Part shown: positions 23,559 to 36,600 of the stretch, in pieces
How the letters are laid out: every line of letters begins with the position of its first letter
Numbering within the stretch: position 1 is the stretch's first letter
Assembly: GCA_038503035.1 (NCBI GenBank)
Contig: JAVSML010018983.1
Span: forward strand, 94,713-158,712
Length of the DNA: 64,000 nucleotides
Reading direction: 5' to 3'
Source of the DNA: Crocodylus rhombifer
Taxonomy: Eukaryota > Chordata > Crocodylia > Crocodylidae
The notes under the pieces: generated by a model
Database searches by the model: none
What the model was told of the DNA's origin: nothing
Seen by the model: only the letters and a program-made list of their open reading frames with translations
Made by a program: the position numbers and the translations under genes

Positions 23559-24536
23559 ATGGCCCAGGCTGGGGGGGTCATACGCTTCCGCCCTGATGGA
23601 GACTGTGCCATGTCATCCCCACAGGTGGAGCGCAGGCCCTGGCTGCCTGCTGCCAAGAACTTCATTGAATACAGTACCTACAGCCCCCCACACTGTCTCA
23701 CCCCCAATCTCAATGCAGGCAGGATCCACTTACTGCGCAAGGGTCTGAATCCCGATGCCCGGCGCTCCCAGCTGGGCATGTATAGCAGCACTGGCTCCTT
23801 GGTCCGTAAGGCATTGGAGACAGGCCCCTTTGGCAACAGCAACTGCTCAAGCACCGGGCGAGTGACAGCTCCTTGCACCCCACTGCGAAGCAGGCCAAGC
23901 CCCTCACTGTCATCACCTGGCAGTCGCACCCCTCTGGTGGCATCTGCCGCTGAAGGACAGAGCTCTGTGGTGACGTTCCGGTTCATTGAGAAAGCCAGTG
24001 TGAAAACCCTGAATGGCCTCCCACCAGCTGAGCCCTGGAGGGAGAATGAGCAGAGTGCCCATGGCCTGAGCCGGAGCTTGGAGTTTGGGGAGGCCATCCG
24101 CTGTAGCTCCAGCAGAGAGGAGAACTCCTGCCTAGCAGCACAAATCCAGGTCTCCCGACAGAGCAAAGCCATGTCACCTCAGAGGGGCACCAAACAGACC
24201 ATGAACGAGGACCTCCAACTGACAGCCGACCTGCCTGGGTCTAACCCTGGGAGCGGGACTCCTGGTGGGACATACACCCCTCTGAACCACAGCAGTAAGT
24301 TTCATGAGCACCTCAGTCGGAAGCTGAAACTAGAGGCCTCTGCATCAGACCCTTTCCTGGCTGGGAGCAGGCCTCCCGGGGACAAGCGCTCCTCTAGCGG
24401 TTCTGGCAATGGAAGGGATTCCCACTCCCTGAATTCCAACTGCATCTTCAGTTCTCTCACCAATGGGCTTGGGACACCATCAGAGGACCTCTCAGCACTG
24501 CTCGGGAGTCCTCTGAACATGGAGCCGTGCTACCAG
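23559..24536 (+). CDS. PSD: PSD coding exon 1 (residues 1-326)
   Basis: The start is ATG 23559, with A at -3 and G at +4, and opens MAQAGGVIRFRPDGDCAMSS, close to the known EFA6A start. An in-frame TAA at 23439 and no in-frame ATG between them support this start. The exon encodes a serine- and proline-rich, probably disordered region with no membrane segment. Recognisable EFA6A blocks include the MYSSTGSLVRKAL stretch, RVTAPCTPLRSRPSPS, SSVVTFRFIEKASVKTLNGL and KLKLEASASDP. The donor is CCAG/gtactg after 24536 and the exon ends in phase 0. The region is clearly longer than the mammalian equivalent. The 5' boundary is an acceptor at 23430-23431 (strong pyrimidine tract) or close to the ATG at 23553-23557. 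Confidence 0.93.
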
Positions 24537-24659
24537 GTACTGCACAGAGTTACTCTAAGGGAAAGCTGGTCCCTCTGCCTCTAGAGGCCACCTCTCTGCT
24601 TTGTAACTCTTCACACTTCACAGAGATCTCACCACTAATGCTTTCTCCCTTTCCTGCAG

Positions 24660-24762
24660 GGGGGCTCGTGGGCATATTCCCGGGAGACCTCAGCCCATGC
24701 CCAACGCATTGCAAAGGCCAAGTGGGAATTCTTCTATGGCTCTCTAGATTCTCCAGGTACAG
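24660..24762 (+). CDS. PSD: PSD coding exon 2 (residues 327-361)
   Basis: This 103-bp exon follows a pyrimidine-rich acceptor (ttcctgcag). It encodes the conserved block around SRETSAHAQRIAKAKWEFFY, one of the best-conserved pieces of the EFA6A N-terminal region. It starts in phase 0 and ends in phase 1. Two donors lie six bases apart, after 24756 (CCAG/gtacag) and after 24762 (ACAG/gtaaat). Both keep the frame and differ by two residues. The second is the better match to the donor consensus and was chosen. Confidence 0.9.
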
Positions 24763-25463
24763 GTAAATGGTCCCCTGTGGTGAGCAGTGGGGCTGGGGAG
24801 GGGAGTTCTCCTTCCTCTAGGGCTGTCATTAACTTGGAACCAGATCCAGGTCTGAATGCTAGGGCTGGCCTTTTTGCTGTCACAGTCCACCCCAAGCCCC
24901 CAGCTGTCCCTCCAAACTTTGGGGTGCGGGCTCTGAAAGCTGGATGGAAACCATATCGTTCAAGCTGATATAGTAAAACCCAGGCTCAAAATAACTAGTC
25001 CTTCACCTAAGACCCACACCTCTGCTACCATTAATCTGTTCACACAAACTTCTCTGTGCTTATGAATGAGATTTTACTGTGACTCTGTACCCACTGACTG
25101 GGGGCTGGGCTTCGCTCTTGGCTTCCTTTTAGGAGGGCTCCAGGTGCTCTGGGGGCTGCTGGCTGAGGAGGACCCGGTTCATAGAGCTTTAGATGCACCT
25201 AACTGCCCTAAATGCTCACAGCTGCAATGGCTGCAAAACTGGAAATGTCTCCCTTTGAATACTGCCTATTGCCTCCTTTCTGCCTCCCATTTCTCACTCC
25301 CCTCTTCTCTGGGCCTGTGCAGGGCTGCTCATATGTAACGTTGGGAAGTAGTGGGCCTCTCCGCCTCTCAGATGCCATTGCCTCATGTAAAACAGAGGTT
25401 GAGTTTCTCTGAGGAATGGGTCATGGCCTGTGCATGTAAATGCTTTGGCTCTCTCTGTTCCAG
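24763..25463. other. PSD: PSD intron, unremarkable
   Basis: 701-bp intron with no repeat or conserved element that I recognise. Confidence 0.8.
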
Positions 25464-25953
25464 GCAATTCCCCTCAGAGACCTGAATCACCTTCCCGCAA
25501 AGAGCCCCTTCAGAAACCCAGCCACCTGCTGCTACCAGAACCTAAGAAGTCCATGGCTGAGCACAGCTTTTGTCACGTAGAGGTGGAAATAGAGATGGCT
25601 CCTTCAGGCAACAAGAACCCAGGCTCCTGTGAAACTGGAATTATAAGAAGAACAGTGAAGTATTCAGAGACAGACCTGGACTCGGTGCCTCTGAGGTGCT
25701 ATCGTGAGACCAACATTGATGATATTCTGGCCGAGAAGGATGAGGTGGATTCGGCCATTGAGAGTCAGAAGGACAGCGAGAGCAACCCGAGTTTCACTGG
25801 CACCTTGGGGAGAAGGAACAGTGCACCTGAAGACCCCTTTCCCCAGGGCACCATGGAGCACAATGGGAAGCATATGAGGAATGGCAAACGTGGAGAAGAG
25901 GTGGATGAGGATGATGAGGTGTTTGAAGCAACAAGGCAAGAGAACGGAGACAG
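25464..25953 (+). CDS. PSD: PSD coding exon 3 (residues 361-524)
   Basis: The acceptor is ctctctgttccag and the donor is GACAG/gtgaat. Residues 426-448 hold the KYSETDLDSVPLRCYRETN block and the following IDDILAEKDEVDSAIESQ block, both diagnostic of EFA6A. An acidic patch at residues 505-515 (EEVDEDDEVFE) matches the acidic stretch in the mammalian protein. The segment between residues 361 and 425 is poorly conserved and includes an extra stretch around EHSFCHVEVEIEM that I do not recognise from mammals. Low complexity and charge suggest a disordered linker. No catalytic motif is present. Confidence 0.92.
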
Positions 25954-26933
25954 GTGAATTTGCTAGGGAAGGAGCAAGGTAGTGTCTGGTAGGGGAAAAA
26001 TGCTCCTTATACTTCCTCACTCATTTCTACCACAGAATGGTTTTTTGCTGGGTGAGTTCACATGCCAGAAATGTGTGGCCTATTAGTATCATCTGGTAGG
26101 GTACAATGGGATTGTGAGCCTCTCCAAACTAGGTAGGACTGCATGGTGAACCCTCAGATAGTAAATTGCTGAAAAACTGCAGGGTCTTGCATCAACCTCC
26201 ACTTCCATAGGGGGCACGATGCCGCTGGAGTTGCTGTAGCTGTATTTAGAATAAGACCTAAAACAAAGATCATGTGGCTGAACTGGAATCCTAAGGCTCT
26301 CCTGGCAAGTAAGGGTGTTAACTCGAGTGTCCAGTCTAACTACCAACCGAGACAGCTATATTCTTCCTCCAGAGTTTCCTCCTGAGCTTTCAGAAGAAAT
26401 GGTTAAAGGGTTTATTACTCCCCATCCTAAGCTGTCATGTAGTGTTCTTGTGTATTGTAAAGAAGCTGCTGTGCTTCACCCCAGAGCTGTCTGCATTTCA
26501 GCAGCAAGTGAAGAATTTTTTGGCCTTGGTATAAGGAATTTACTAAGCTTGTGAAACACTAGTGAAATGCCAGGAGCCATGTGTATGTGTTCTGTTTTGT
26601 AGTAGCATTAGCCTGTGTGCATTTCCCACCTTCCCAAACTCTGTGTTGGCAGTGTGATAGTGTATTGGAGGATGGAGAGGGGAGGGTTAGGATAGAGGGA
26701 AGGGAGGTAGGAATGATGGAAAGGAAGCACATTGGGCTGAGTGCGGGGGAAGAGTAGAAAGGCAAAGCACAAGGTGGCTGGGGCTGAGGCCTGATCCAGA
26801 ACCCACTGAAGTCTTTGAGGTTCCTCACATCGATCCAAAGGAGGTTTGGATTAGGGCATACGTTCACCCCCTGGTTTGTAGATGGAGTTGATCCTATGGC
26901 TCTCTTAGCTACAGGGGAGTGGAGCGTATAGTA

Positions 26934-27551
26934 CAGTGGTTCTCAACCGGGGCACCACAAGACCCTTTCAAAGGTGCTGAGGTCTGTGTGGAACGGTCCC
27001 TTTCCAGCAGGAGCATGCTGGGCAGTTTGGGAAGTGGCTACAGCAGGTTCCCCTCCTGCTACAGCCCTCCCTAGTCCTCCCATAGTCCATTCAAAATGCT
27101 CCCTCCTGGAAACAGGGTCACAGGAGACCATTCCAGCTGACCTTCGCGGGGCACAGGCAGCAGCGCTGGGTGCTGACCAGGGGGAGGGCACTGGAATGGA
27201 GGCAGAGGGTGCCAAAGCACTGGTAGGGGTCTGTGTTCAGCAGAGGATCACTGAGGGATGTTAGCTGCTGTTAGCTCTGGCCCCACAGATGCTGCTAGGC
27301 CAGAGTCAGGATTCCCTTCCAAGCCTGGCTTCCCCCTTCCCCCCACCACTGCAACACCAGATGCTATATTAACCCTTTCACAGCTGCAACCAAATTAACG
27401 CTTTTACAGCCATTCTCTACAGGCAGCTTGTGTGCCCAAGAAACAGAAATGAGTAGCTACCATGCTGGAACAGTGATTCTCCACTGGGGTGCTGCCAAAC
27501 TCAGAAAAGTTCTGGAGGGAGCCTCGAGTCTGAAAAGGTTGAGAACGACTG
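26934..27551. mobile_element. hAT-type element (CAGTGGTTCTCAACC ends)
   Basis: The left end is CAGTGGTTCTCAACCGGGGC and the right end is aaaaggttgagaacgactg, an imperfect inverted repeat typical of Charlie-like hAT elements. A second left-type end at 27471 (cagtgattctccactgggg) suggests either internal structure or two overlapping copies. No clear 8-bp target duplication. Confidence 0.5.
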
Positions 27552-28267
27552 CCACAGAGAATATCAAAGCACCATCTCAGGGCAGGAAAAACTATGCCGT
27601 GGAGTGTACTTGGCAGAGCACAGTGCTGCTGTTCTGACACACAGAGGGCCAAACTGAGCAGCTCTCCTCACGGGGCTGGTATGGAACTGTAGGTCTGGCT
27701 GATCTCTCTTATTCCCTCTGAAAGAAACATTCCCTCTGACACAGCTTTAAACAGGGCTCTCCCTGTATTCTGTATACCCAAACGCAATTGTTGGGAGTCT
27801 TATGCCCCTTCCCTGCCACAAGCATATGCTAGGAGAGGAGGCCCCCAGATCAGAGAGCAGCTCAGGCCCTCGTTCTGGTAAGGAGTTAAAGAAATTCTGC
27901 TACTAGGAAGGCATACAGCACCCACAGTGCAGATGCAGTTAAGTCAGCGTAAAAATCTGTACAGTGTTCTGACGCTTCCCATGGGCAGGAAGAGCTTACC
28001 TATGGAGTACACGGCACTTTTATACCAGAATAACATCATCTATCCAGGAAGCTTACGGTGTCATAGCTAGCTGACAGGTCTGGTCTACAGGACTCAGTAT
28101 AGCTAAGAATAGTTCAAATCTATCACTGAGCAGATAAATGACAGTGACTGCAAGGTAAACATACCCAGAGACATAGCCAGACTATAGTGAATAATACATT
28201 TGACTTCTCCAGCCCTGCTTGAGTGTCTGCTCCTCAAGACAGGAAATGATTATTACTCATTGCTACT

Positions 28268-28765
28268 GTATATATTGTTAATGATCTGGAGGAGGAAGTA
28301 GACAAAAAATTGGCACAGATTTCAATCAAAAATAGTTGGAATTAGAGAAATGCAAGGAAGTCAAGGTTGAAACTCGATACTAGAAAGATGAGCCAGTGGC
28401 TGGTCTAATGTGGTAATAAATAACATGCTTCTCATTAGCCTTGGTCAAAGATCAATGTAAGGTAGAGGTGCTGAATAAAAGAATCAGCCAGCCCCTTGAC
28501 AAATTTGGGGGGTTAATGTGGAAAAGCACTGCTGTCAGCAGCCTGGAGAAGAACTGAATAAAAGATGAACCAGTTCCTCGGGCATTATCAGAGGAACTGC
28601 ATACAAAGCAGGAGGCAATACTGTGACTGCATACGGGTTGCATCTGTATTTGACTCCATCTGCAGTACTGTGTGCTGCCCCTATCACCACTTTGCAGGAA
28701 GCAGTACAGAGAGATACTGTGGCTGGTTTGGCCACTTGTTAAACCATCCTTGGATACTACTTGCA
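28268..28765 (+). mobile_element. Decayed CR1 LINE fragment
   Basis: Begins gttaatgatctggaggagga, the CR1 segment before the FADD motif. A later part, near 28645-28690, matches the 'leucine-glutamate-tyrosine-cysteine' region (catctgcagtactgtgtgct). The middle is badly degraded. Confidence 0.5.
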
Positions 28766-28926
28766 GCACTTGGAATTTAATTCGGCTTTTGAAGCAGGTG
28801 TCATTGGGGTGAGGTCATAGCAACATCCCATGAAGGTCCTGTGAGGGCACAGACAGTGCCCTAGAAGCCAGGCTGTTGTACTTTGTTCTCCTCTCCTATG
28901 ATCAGTTCCCAGACTAGAGTCCACAC

Positions 28927-29112
28927 TAGGGGTGGGCAATTATTTTGGGTAGAAGGCCACTTACTGTGTTTTGGCATGCCATCAAAGGCCAAATGACAGG
29001 TAGCCAGGGGCAGATAAATATTAATTTTCTAAATTTTTTAGGGGCCCCATGGGCCAGATAGAATGCCCTGGCAGGCCACATCTGGCCCACGGGCTGCATT
29101 TTGCCCACCCTG
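28927..29112. mobile_element. hAT MITE, GGGGTGGGCAA family, copy 1
   Basis: 186 bp with ends TAGGGGTGGGCAA...TTGCCCACCCTG, flanked by perfect 8-bp repeats GTCCACAC (28919-28926 and 29113-29120). Internal sequence (ggcagataaatatt, ttctaaattttttaggggcc) is shared with the copies at 41741 and 63510. Confidence 0.88.
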
Positions 29113-30182
29113 GTCCACACCCTCATATTTCCTGAGCCTTCTCCCCCATGAGCTTCAGCCCCCCCTACCCTCACTTGGGGATGAATCCTCTCCATTCCAA
29201 TCCTTCTGTGTGGGTGATGTCTCCATTCAGCCTCCCTGTGATTTCCTAACCTGAACCAGGTGGTCTCCCAGTGAGGGTCAGCCCAGATCCCTGACCTTTC
29301 CCCCAGAACCAGGATCCCTCTCTCCAGGCACCCGTGGTGCTGCCCTATATGGTACCTTCTCACAAGCCACTATCCTCTCTTTTTGGTGCAGCCTGCAGTG
29401 CTCCAGATGGACTCTGGTGATGAAGTGATAAGGGCATTGTTAGTTTGATTTAGTGGAGGCTTCTTGGATTGTGATGAGAGTGAATTTACATTTCAATGGC
29501 CTCTTTCTTGAAAGGGCCCTTCTTTAAAGTGTTCTGACCACAAGACTGCTATACAAAAGATGAGCCCCCTCTTTCTGCAGTCACAATGTATTTGGGGTGG
29601 AGATTCAGTCTGGGGCAGATCTTCCAGGACTGGCCCCATGGGAAAATAGGCAATGGGACTGTGAGCAGGCCCAGCCCAGAGACAGATGCTGAGCTGCTCA
29701 TGGGGGCAGCTCTGGGCCTGCAAAAGGGGCAGGGACCCTGCAGGTCAAGGAGGGAGGTGTCTAGTGAGTTTAGGTGACTCTAGGGTGAGATGACAGATGA
29801 GCAGGGGTTTTCAGGATTGCAAATTTGGATTTAGGCCCCTCAATTCCACCTAAGTCCTGCTTTAGGTGCCTAAGTCCTTTATTGGATCTAGCCCCAAGTC
29901 TGGTAGCTGGAACACTAGCCAACTCATAAGCTTCTTAGGTGGATGAACCACCAGAGAGGAACAAAGGCCCACACTGCATTAATGGGGAAACAAGCCTGGA
30001 GGACTGCAGTGACCTGACTAACTGGGAAGGCTTTCCCTTAGGGCAAGGTCTTAGAGGAGGTCAGAAGAGATGCTGTCCTTCCAGCTACCTACCTCAGGGG
30101 CCAGTGAACTTAATTCAGTGGGCAATCTGCCATTACTCCTGTCTCCTCAGTGACTAGCAGATCTCTCTCTTCTCTCACCCAG

Positions 30183-30626
30183 GGTCATGGATCGAGATGC
30201 ACAGGGTCTGCTTAAGTCACCTGTGCCCTTCCTCCTGGGACACAGCCTCTCCAGAGATGGCATGGACTCATTCAGCAAGCATTTTGAGAGCATCATGGAA
30301 TCCCACCGGGCCAAGGGGACGTCCTACACCAGCCTCGATTCCATTGACATCCTCTCCTCCCCTGCCCGTACCAATGGCACCTACTTCACCTTTGACCTCC
30401 CAACCCTCACCCCACAAATCCAAGACAAGATCCGAGACAGCATCAGGCTGATTAAGGAGAATTTTGCCCCTCTGGCCCACCTGGAGCCAGACTCTGGAAC
30501 CAGCTCTGCTACAGATGCTCCCTGGACTGAGAGGGAGGAAGAGCAAAGGAGAAAGGCAAAGAATGGCCTGCACAGCCCATGCCACTCAGAGGACAGCTTT
30601 GGCATGCCCTTGGCCTCCATCATCAG
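30183..30626 (+). CDS. PSD: PSD coding exon 4 (residues 524-672)
   Basis: The acceptor at 30181-30182 follows a ctctcttctctcaccc tract, and the donor is ATCAG/gtgagt. The split arginine codon joins exon 3 in frame. The exon encodes [20 protein letters not shown], then [38 protein letters not shown] and [10 protein letters not shown], all recognisable EFA6A landmarks just upstream of Sec7. It ends in phase 2, and the codon is completed by the first base of the next exon 26 kb away. Confidence 0.93.
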
Positions 30627-33539
30627 GTGAGTGACCAAAGGTACCTCCCACCAACAGAGCCCTTGAGAGCAGGATGTGGATGACAGCCCTGCAAGGATGG
30701 CAGCCATCACAGGGTGCTGGACTACCTTGGACTCGGTCCAGATCACTGGCAGGTGGGATGCACACAGGCCAGGCCTGGTGCAAGCCTCCAGAAGCCTGAA
30801 CCAGGTAGATTTGAATGGTAGAATATCGCTGGTGAAAGTGAGCCATCCTCCTCTGAATCTCACTGATTGATGTCGGCTCTTCCTGGGAGGTTAGTACAGG
30901 GCCTGCCCCATTGATCAGCTGACCAGCCACCAGCTGCACTGCTCTTGTGTGTAAATGGGTTGCTTGTGATCTCCAGTCTTCCCTCAGACACTGCTATAGG
31001 CATCCTTGACATTACTGACTCTGTCAGTGCAGTGGTGTGCACAGGATCAGGGCAACTCCAGCTGAGCAGAGGGAATCCCACCATGGGTAGTAGTTCTGTG
31101 GTAGTCCCTTTTGCCCTGGTGCTAACTACCGCATAGTCAGCCTTCTGTGGCAGCTGCTATAGTGTGTGTGGTGCGGGGGGGAGCGTGGAGGGTGGACAGG
31201 GGAAAACCCAGGCTAACGTACAAAGGCTGCAGCCCTTCCCGACTGCTGACATCCCCTGCTAACAACACACTTCTTTCTGACAAACAGCCACCCACTTCTC
31301 AGCCTACAGAATTGCCCAGTCCCATGTCAGTCACTTGGATCTGATCACCAGGCTTCCACCTGGGGTACCCTTCCTTAAGACCCACCCTTACTGAGTCCCT
31401 TTGTCTGCCTGGGAGCCCTCCTCCTGGCCAACAGATGCTTCTGGACTATCCTGTCTCCCAGCTGCTGCACCTTCCCTGTGGTGGGCAGCAAACCATCCGG
31501 TATCCCAAACAGTCTTGCGGTGTAACTCACTCCCAGCTCTCACCCCCTTCCACCACCCTGCCCACTGACAAGCTCCAACCCACCTGTCAGATGCATCTCA
31601 CACACTCCATTAAGAAATGCCACACAGCCTCCTTCTCAGTCACTAACTGCTGCCAGTCTGAGCCCTTTAGAAGTGCCCTCGCTGCCCCTTTCCAAGGTCC
31701 GCCCTAGAGTCCCCTACACAAGCTGCCTCTAGGGCGTTCCACAGTAATCCTTGGCTTGTGTCCAGGGGCAGGCTTATGCCCATGAGAACCGTATGGCTGC
31801 AGAGGTACCCATATCATGCAGGGCACCAACCATCCTTCCCTGTCCAGGGCTCTGTCCAACATGAACAAGAGAGTTGAAACTCCCCAGTTACCTCCCCCGT
31901 CCCCAGGCTTCAGCTCTGCTTCCAGCTGCATGTAGCCGGAGGAGCCATTCCACTGACTTCCCCGGGTGGTGTTGGGCTGGCCAGCTGCTCAGCACCTCTC
32001 AGAACTGGGCCCAGAACAAACGACTTAGTGTGTAAAATAAACTGAGCCTCAGGATCTGCTGAGGTGTTTATTTCTAGCTTTGTACCTTGTGCTTGTGTGA
32101 GGTTTTGAGATGGTGATTTTCAGGTGGCCTGCAAATGCAGAGGACTGTACTTAGTAGCCCAGGAGGTCCCTGCCAGTCCTATGTTTCTAATTAATAAGGG
32201 GTTAACATTCAAGAGCAAAGGAGAAATGAAAGCCCAAGACCCAACTTGGTTGCCCACAGTGGACCTGTTTCCCCACAAATGAGACAGAAAGGAGACGTGA
32301 TTGATCTGTTACTCAAAAACAGACTGGTGTGACTGTTGCAAGAGATCTCGTGTACATCTGTGCCTACGTTCATGTGTGCATGCATGCATGCGCACACTCT
32401 CTCTCCCCCTCCTGCTCCTTCTGAAAAGATGCTGTTTTCCTCTTGCCAGCAGCAGAGATGGACACAGACTAGTAGCCTGATCTGTCTGCCTGCTGGAGCA
32501 GGGGGTGCCCTGGGGCCAGAATTAGTTCATTTATTTATTTGTTTGTTTAGCAAATGGGGTTTCATCCTCCTGTTTCAGCCATTTTAAAGTGATGTCATCA
32601 CCAGCACGAAGAGCCTGAAGGCCAGCAGATAGCATTGTAAATGGACAGGAGTCATTAGTTCACTGAGGTGCTATGCTAGGCACTTGTTACCTCTTGGCTC
32701 TTTGCTGCAGGCACAGTTTTTAACAGACTTTTTGGATCACAGATGTGGATCTCGTGGGTGACATGGTCATAGGTTTCCAGAAGCTGTCCCCCCGATCTCC
32801 CCTGCCACTTTGTGGGAAGGTGAGGCCTTTGTCTGAGGAGCTAGCACTGGCCCCGGGGTATTGCCCACACTGAGGCAGGTCTGCTCGGGAGCCGTCCTGG
32901 CTGGAGCAACGGGACAGCCTGGCGTGGGGCTCTCGGGGCTGGGCCCGGGGTTCCATGACAGTTGGCGATGGTACAAACAAATGCATGTGCCCCCATCTCG
33001 GCAGCCGCGTCTCCTGCCACCCCTGCTCCATGCTCAGAGAAGACGAGGCCAGTAACAGTATGGGGGGTCAGGGAAGAGCTGGTGGCACAGCTCTGGCCCC
33101 AGCAGCACCTGGAGAGGAGACACTGCCCCCTGAGACCGGGTAAATTGTCTCTTGGGAGAGGAAGGAAGGGTGGGGACAAAGATGAGCAGGTGAAAGCAGA
33201 GGAGATGTGAATGCCGTGGCCTGAGGGAGATGGGAATGAGCAAAGGAATCATCTGGATCTGGCGGAGTTGGAGGGATTCACAACCCTTCCCCCTGACTCT
33301 GCTGGGGGTGGAGGGGGTGGGAGCATTTGGGTGGGGAGGGGACAGATGATGATTGATAACCTCCTAGACAAGCCCTGGGAGAGAGTGCTTCAGGCTGCGG
33401 TGAAGCCAACCTGCTCCATCTCTACTCTCTCTGTCTGACAGAGGGCAGGTATTTAAATCAAGCTCCCACTTCCCTCTCTAACACTGTCAAGCCTGTCATG
33501 AAAACAATGCACAAAATCATAGGAATGTCCATGGGAGGC

Positions 33540-33640
33540 AGTGCAGTATCAGCTTTTTACAGATGAGGAACTAAGGCATGGGGAAGGGACTTGCCTCTGG
33601 TTTGCAAGTGAGGAAAAAAGAGGGATCACTGTCACAGCAA
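33540..33640 (-). repeat. MIR-like SINE fragment
   Basis: tttttacagatgaggaacta and 'ggcatggggaagggacttgc' match the reverse-strand MIR core ('acagatgaggaaactgaggc'). Confidence 0.45.
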
Positions 33641-36600
33641 GGAATGGAAACCTCTGCTGAGACTCCCTGGCCGCTTCGCGCTGCTCTCTTACAAAGGTCG
33701 GTTTGGCTAAGCAAGGGCTATTTGTTTTCTTAATAGCTGTCAAGGGGGCGATGCAGCCTCATGCCAGATCGATTTCTTCTGCTGTATGTGCTGTGCTGCC
33801 TTCCCACCCACAGGCACTGCTGCTCAGGGAGCTGGGGGGAAGGCATGCAGCGGGAATCGATTGCCTCCTGTGAAGATTCACCCTCTCCTGCGTTGCAGCA
33901 GCTCTGGGTAGGTGTCGGGCAGTGCAATAGTTTGGAAGGGGAGAACCTGCTTCTGCTGCCCTCCACCTCTGATGCTCTGTGTTCCAGCAGACACTGGGTA
34001 GCAGGGCTTTGCTCCTGGGCAACTCTTGGCTCTCTGCCGGTATTTGAGTTGCTGCTGCTCTGAGCACTTACTATGTGCAGAGATGTGAGGACAGTGCTTT
34101 TTGGCTTGGTAGGTCCTGTTGCCTGACGTGATTTTTCCTGCCTAGCAGAATTGCTCCAAAACAATCAATCTCTGGGGTTCTCTGTTTTCTGTCTCTGGGG
34201 TTCCCCTCACCTCTGTTTCCTGACTCCTTTCCAGTCACTTTCTTCCGTGACTTCCTGTGCTTCCCCTGTCTTGTCTTGCCTCTTAGCTCCCTAGGCTCAG
34301 AGTGCTGGGGCACTCTCTGGGTGTAGGGTAGCTCTCTGCAGCCTCCTGGGAGTTTGTCCCTCAGCTACTCGGCTCCTGATTTCCAGAGCTTCCCACTTTA
34401 GGACTCTTATTTCTGTCTTTTCATGTAGGGATGTCTCTTTTTTTTCTCAGCATTTTAGAAATGTTGGGCTACTGCCTGCAACTCTTTCTCTCATGCATGC
34501 AGCTAGTGTTTCTTTGCTCCATCACTGGCTTTCATACTGACTCCCAGCTGTGGGAGCATGTCCCAGGTGGGGAAAGTGCAGATGTTTTTCCTGAAGAGAC
34601 TGGGCTGAATCCTGTTTCCATTTAGAGCCATCACTCCTGTTGTAGTCCACAGAAACATGAGTGGGGAATGCATGAAGATTGAGTTGCTCTCATTGCTTCC
34701 TGGGAGCTATTCCTGGGAGCCATAAGAAATGTTTTCTATTTGTCCAGTGCTCACCATTGTACACAAGCATCAGACCTGTGTGTAACAGACAGAGGAGAGC
34801 ACAGATTGTCTGCTGTGTCTAAGCTGCATTCAGCCCAGTTTGCAAGGGGTGGAAGAGAAGGGGGGATTCTACACCTGCTTTGGCACATGTGGCTTCCGGA
34901 CCTGGTAAGTTAGAGCAGGTAGAGGTCCCTATCCATACCTTTACTCTCTTCCCAGGAACACTCTTGGCATCAGATTGGCAATGAGCACTTAAACAGGACC
35001 TTTGTCTTGCAGTTAAGTTGGCTATCTTGGTGCCCTCAAAGTAGCCAAAAGCAATGAGGGGAGGCAGTTTCTTGCCTATGATCCTTATTTACCCAGTGCT
35101 CAGCTAACAGTACATGAGTACTACCAACCACTTGCCAAGAATCAGAAGGCTCTACCAGAACAGTTACCCTATTTCCTACCAAGAAGGGCACAATAATGCC
35201 ACACAAGGTAAATGTATGGAGCAGCATGATCATTCATGTGAAGTCATCTCACAGTTACAGGTAGGTATACATCCTTGCAGTAAGGGCAAAAGTTGCTTGG
35301 GAAGCAGACAGCCAGAGCAAGGTGAACTGGATTGGCAATAAGAGCTGTTGGAGTGGGGAAATGGACCACAATGGAGGTGGCAGAGAAACAATTTTTTCCA
35401 AAAGGACTAGTGACCAGAGGGGCAGAGAAAGCCACATATGGGCATGCTCATGCTACTTGCAGCTCTGCATTGTGCTAATAACTGTAAACAAAGCTTGTGT
35501 TTCAACCTACAAAGGTCAGGAAAGATGTTCTCCTGCGCTACACAGTTGGCTGTCTGTATTCTGTGTTTTTTCCCTATCTTCCTCTGAAGCATCCAGGATT
35601 GGCTACAGTCAGGGAAAACATGGGGACAAGAACCAGGAGTACTTTTTCCTAGGGGCTTGCATGGTGCCTCTTGCTTTCATTCTCACAGTAAAACAACTGG
35701 CAGATCTGAGATCACAGGGAATTTTCCACAGGCCAGACTGAGGGTTTTCACTTTTCTCTGCAGTGTAGATCAGAGTTCTCTTGGGCATATTTTACTTAAC
35801 CTGCCACCACAGGGTCTTTGGGCATTGGTGGTACCCAAAAATATAATCTCTTGAGACCTTGAGTGCTTCAATCCAATTTCCATGTTAAATCTTGTAACTT
35901 GGTGAAATGTAGCAGTCTGTTATATAAGCCAAAATGGTCTCATTTGGCTTTAAAATCTATGAAACATCTGATAACATTTCCTTATCCTTTGGAAACTGCC
36001 TGGGTGTCCCAGGGTCTGGCAAGCCAGTGCTGGTTGAATCAGCTGCCATCACAGAGTTGGGGATGCCAAATTTCATCCTTCCAAGCATGTTCCAGGTACA
36101 TTAGGCTTGCTTAGTGACAAGAACCAAGATCCTCAAAGCTTTTTGGGCACCATCTCCCCTTGATCTCAGTGGAAGTTGATACTTCAGTACCATTGGCCAT
36201 CAAGTGTCTGTGCCTCCCATTTCCTAGCAGAGACACCTGGGTTAATGCACATGCTATTTTTTCACATCATCTCCTTGTTCTCATCACCTTGGTGTAGATG
36301 GTTCTTACTTCCCAAGGCAGTGCTGGCTCAGCGCCCCCACTGCTTCCTGCTTCCATCTCCACTGTAGTGCCTTTATGCAGTTTGCCTGGCATTAGGGTGA
36401 CCAAATCCTCCTACCGGATTGCAAGTCACCCCATCCAGAAGGTAAGGCTAATGGAAACACAGGTAAATGATCTTTCACCGTAGTCTTGCTCAATACCCTT
36501 CCTCCATGGAGTCTGACCTCTCCAGTATTCTTTAGCCCCTCTGTGTAGCTCAGTTTCTAGTTTCTTTGACTCCAAACAATCCCCCAGTCCCTTATCAAGA

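Larger units (their letters stand above)
25954..30182. other. PSD: PSD intron with hAT MITEs and a CR1 fragment
   Basis: 4.2-kb intron. Contents are listed separately: CAGTGGTTCTCAAC-type hAT remnant, decayed CR1, and a 186-bp MITE with perfect target duplication. 25954-26930, 27560-28260 and 29130-30180 contain nothing else I can classify. Confidence 0.7.

Noticed and set aside
31140..31950. Possible LTR in a C-rich block
   Set aside because: TG...CA ends and a target duplication could not be matched (an agctg pair does not fit the ends).
32720..33252. Cluster of overlapping open frames on both strands
   Set aside because: A GC-richer patch explains the open frames. No convincing splice sites in phase with PSD and no known protein. 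Kept only as a place to look for an internal promoter.
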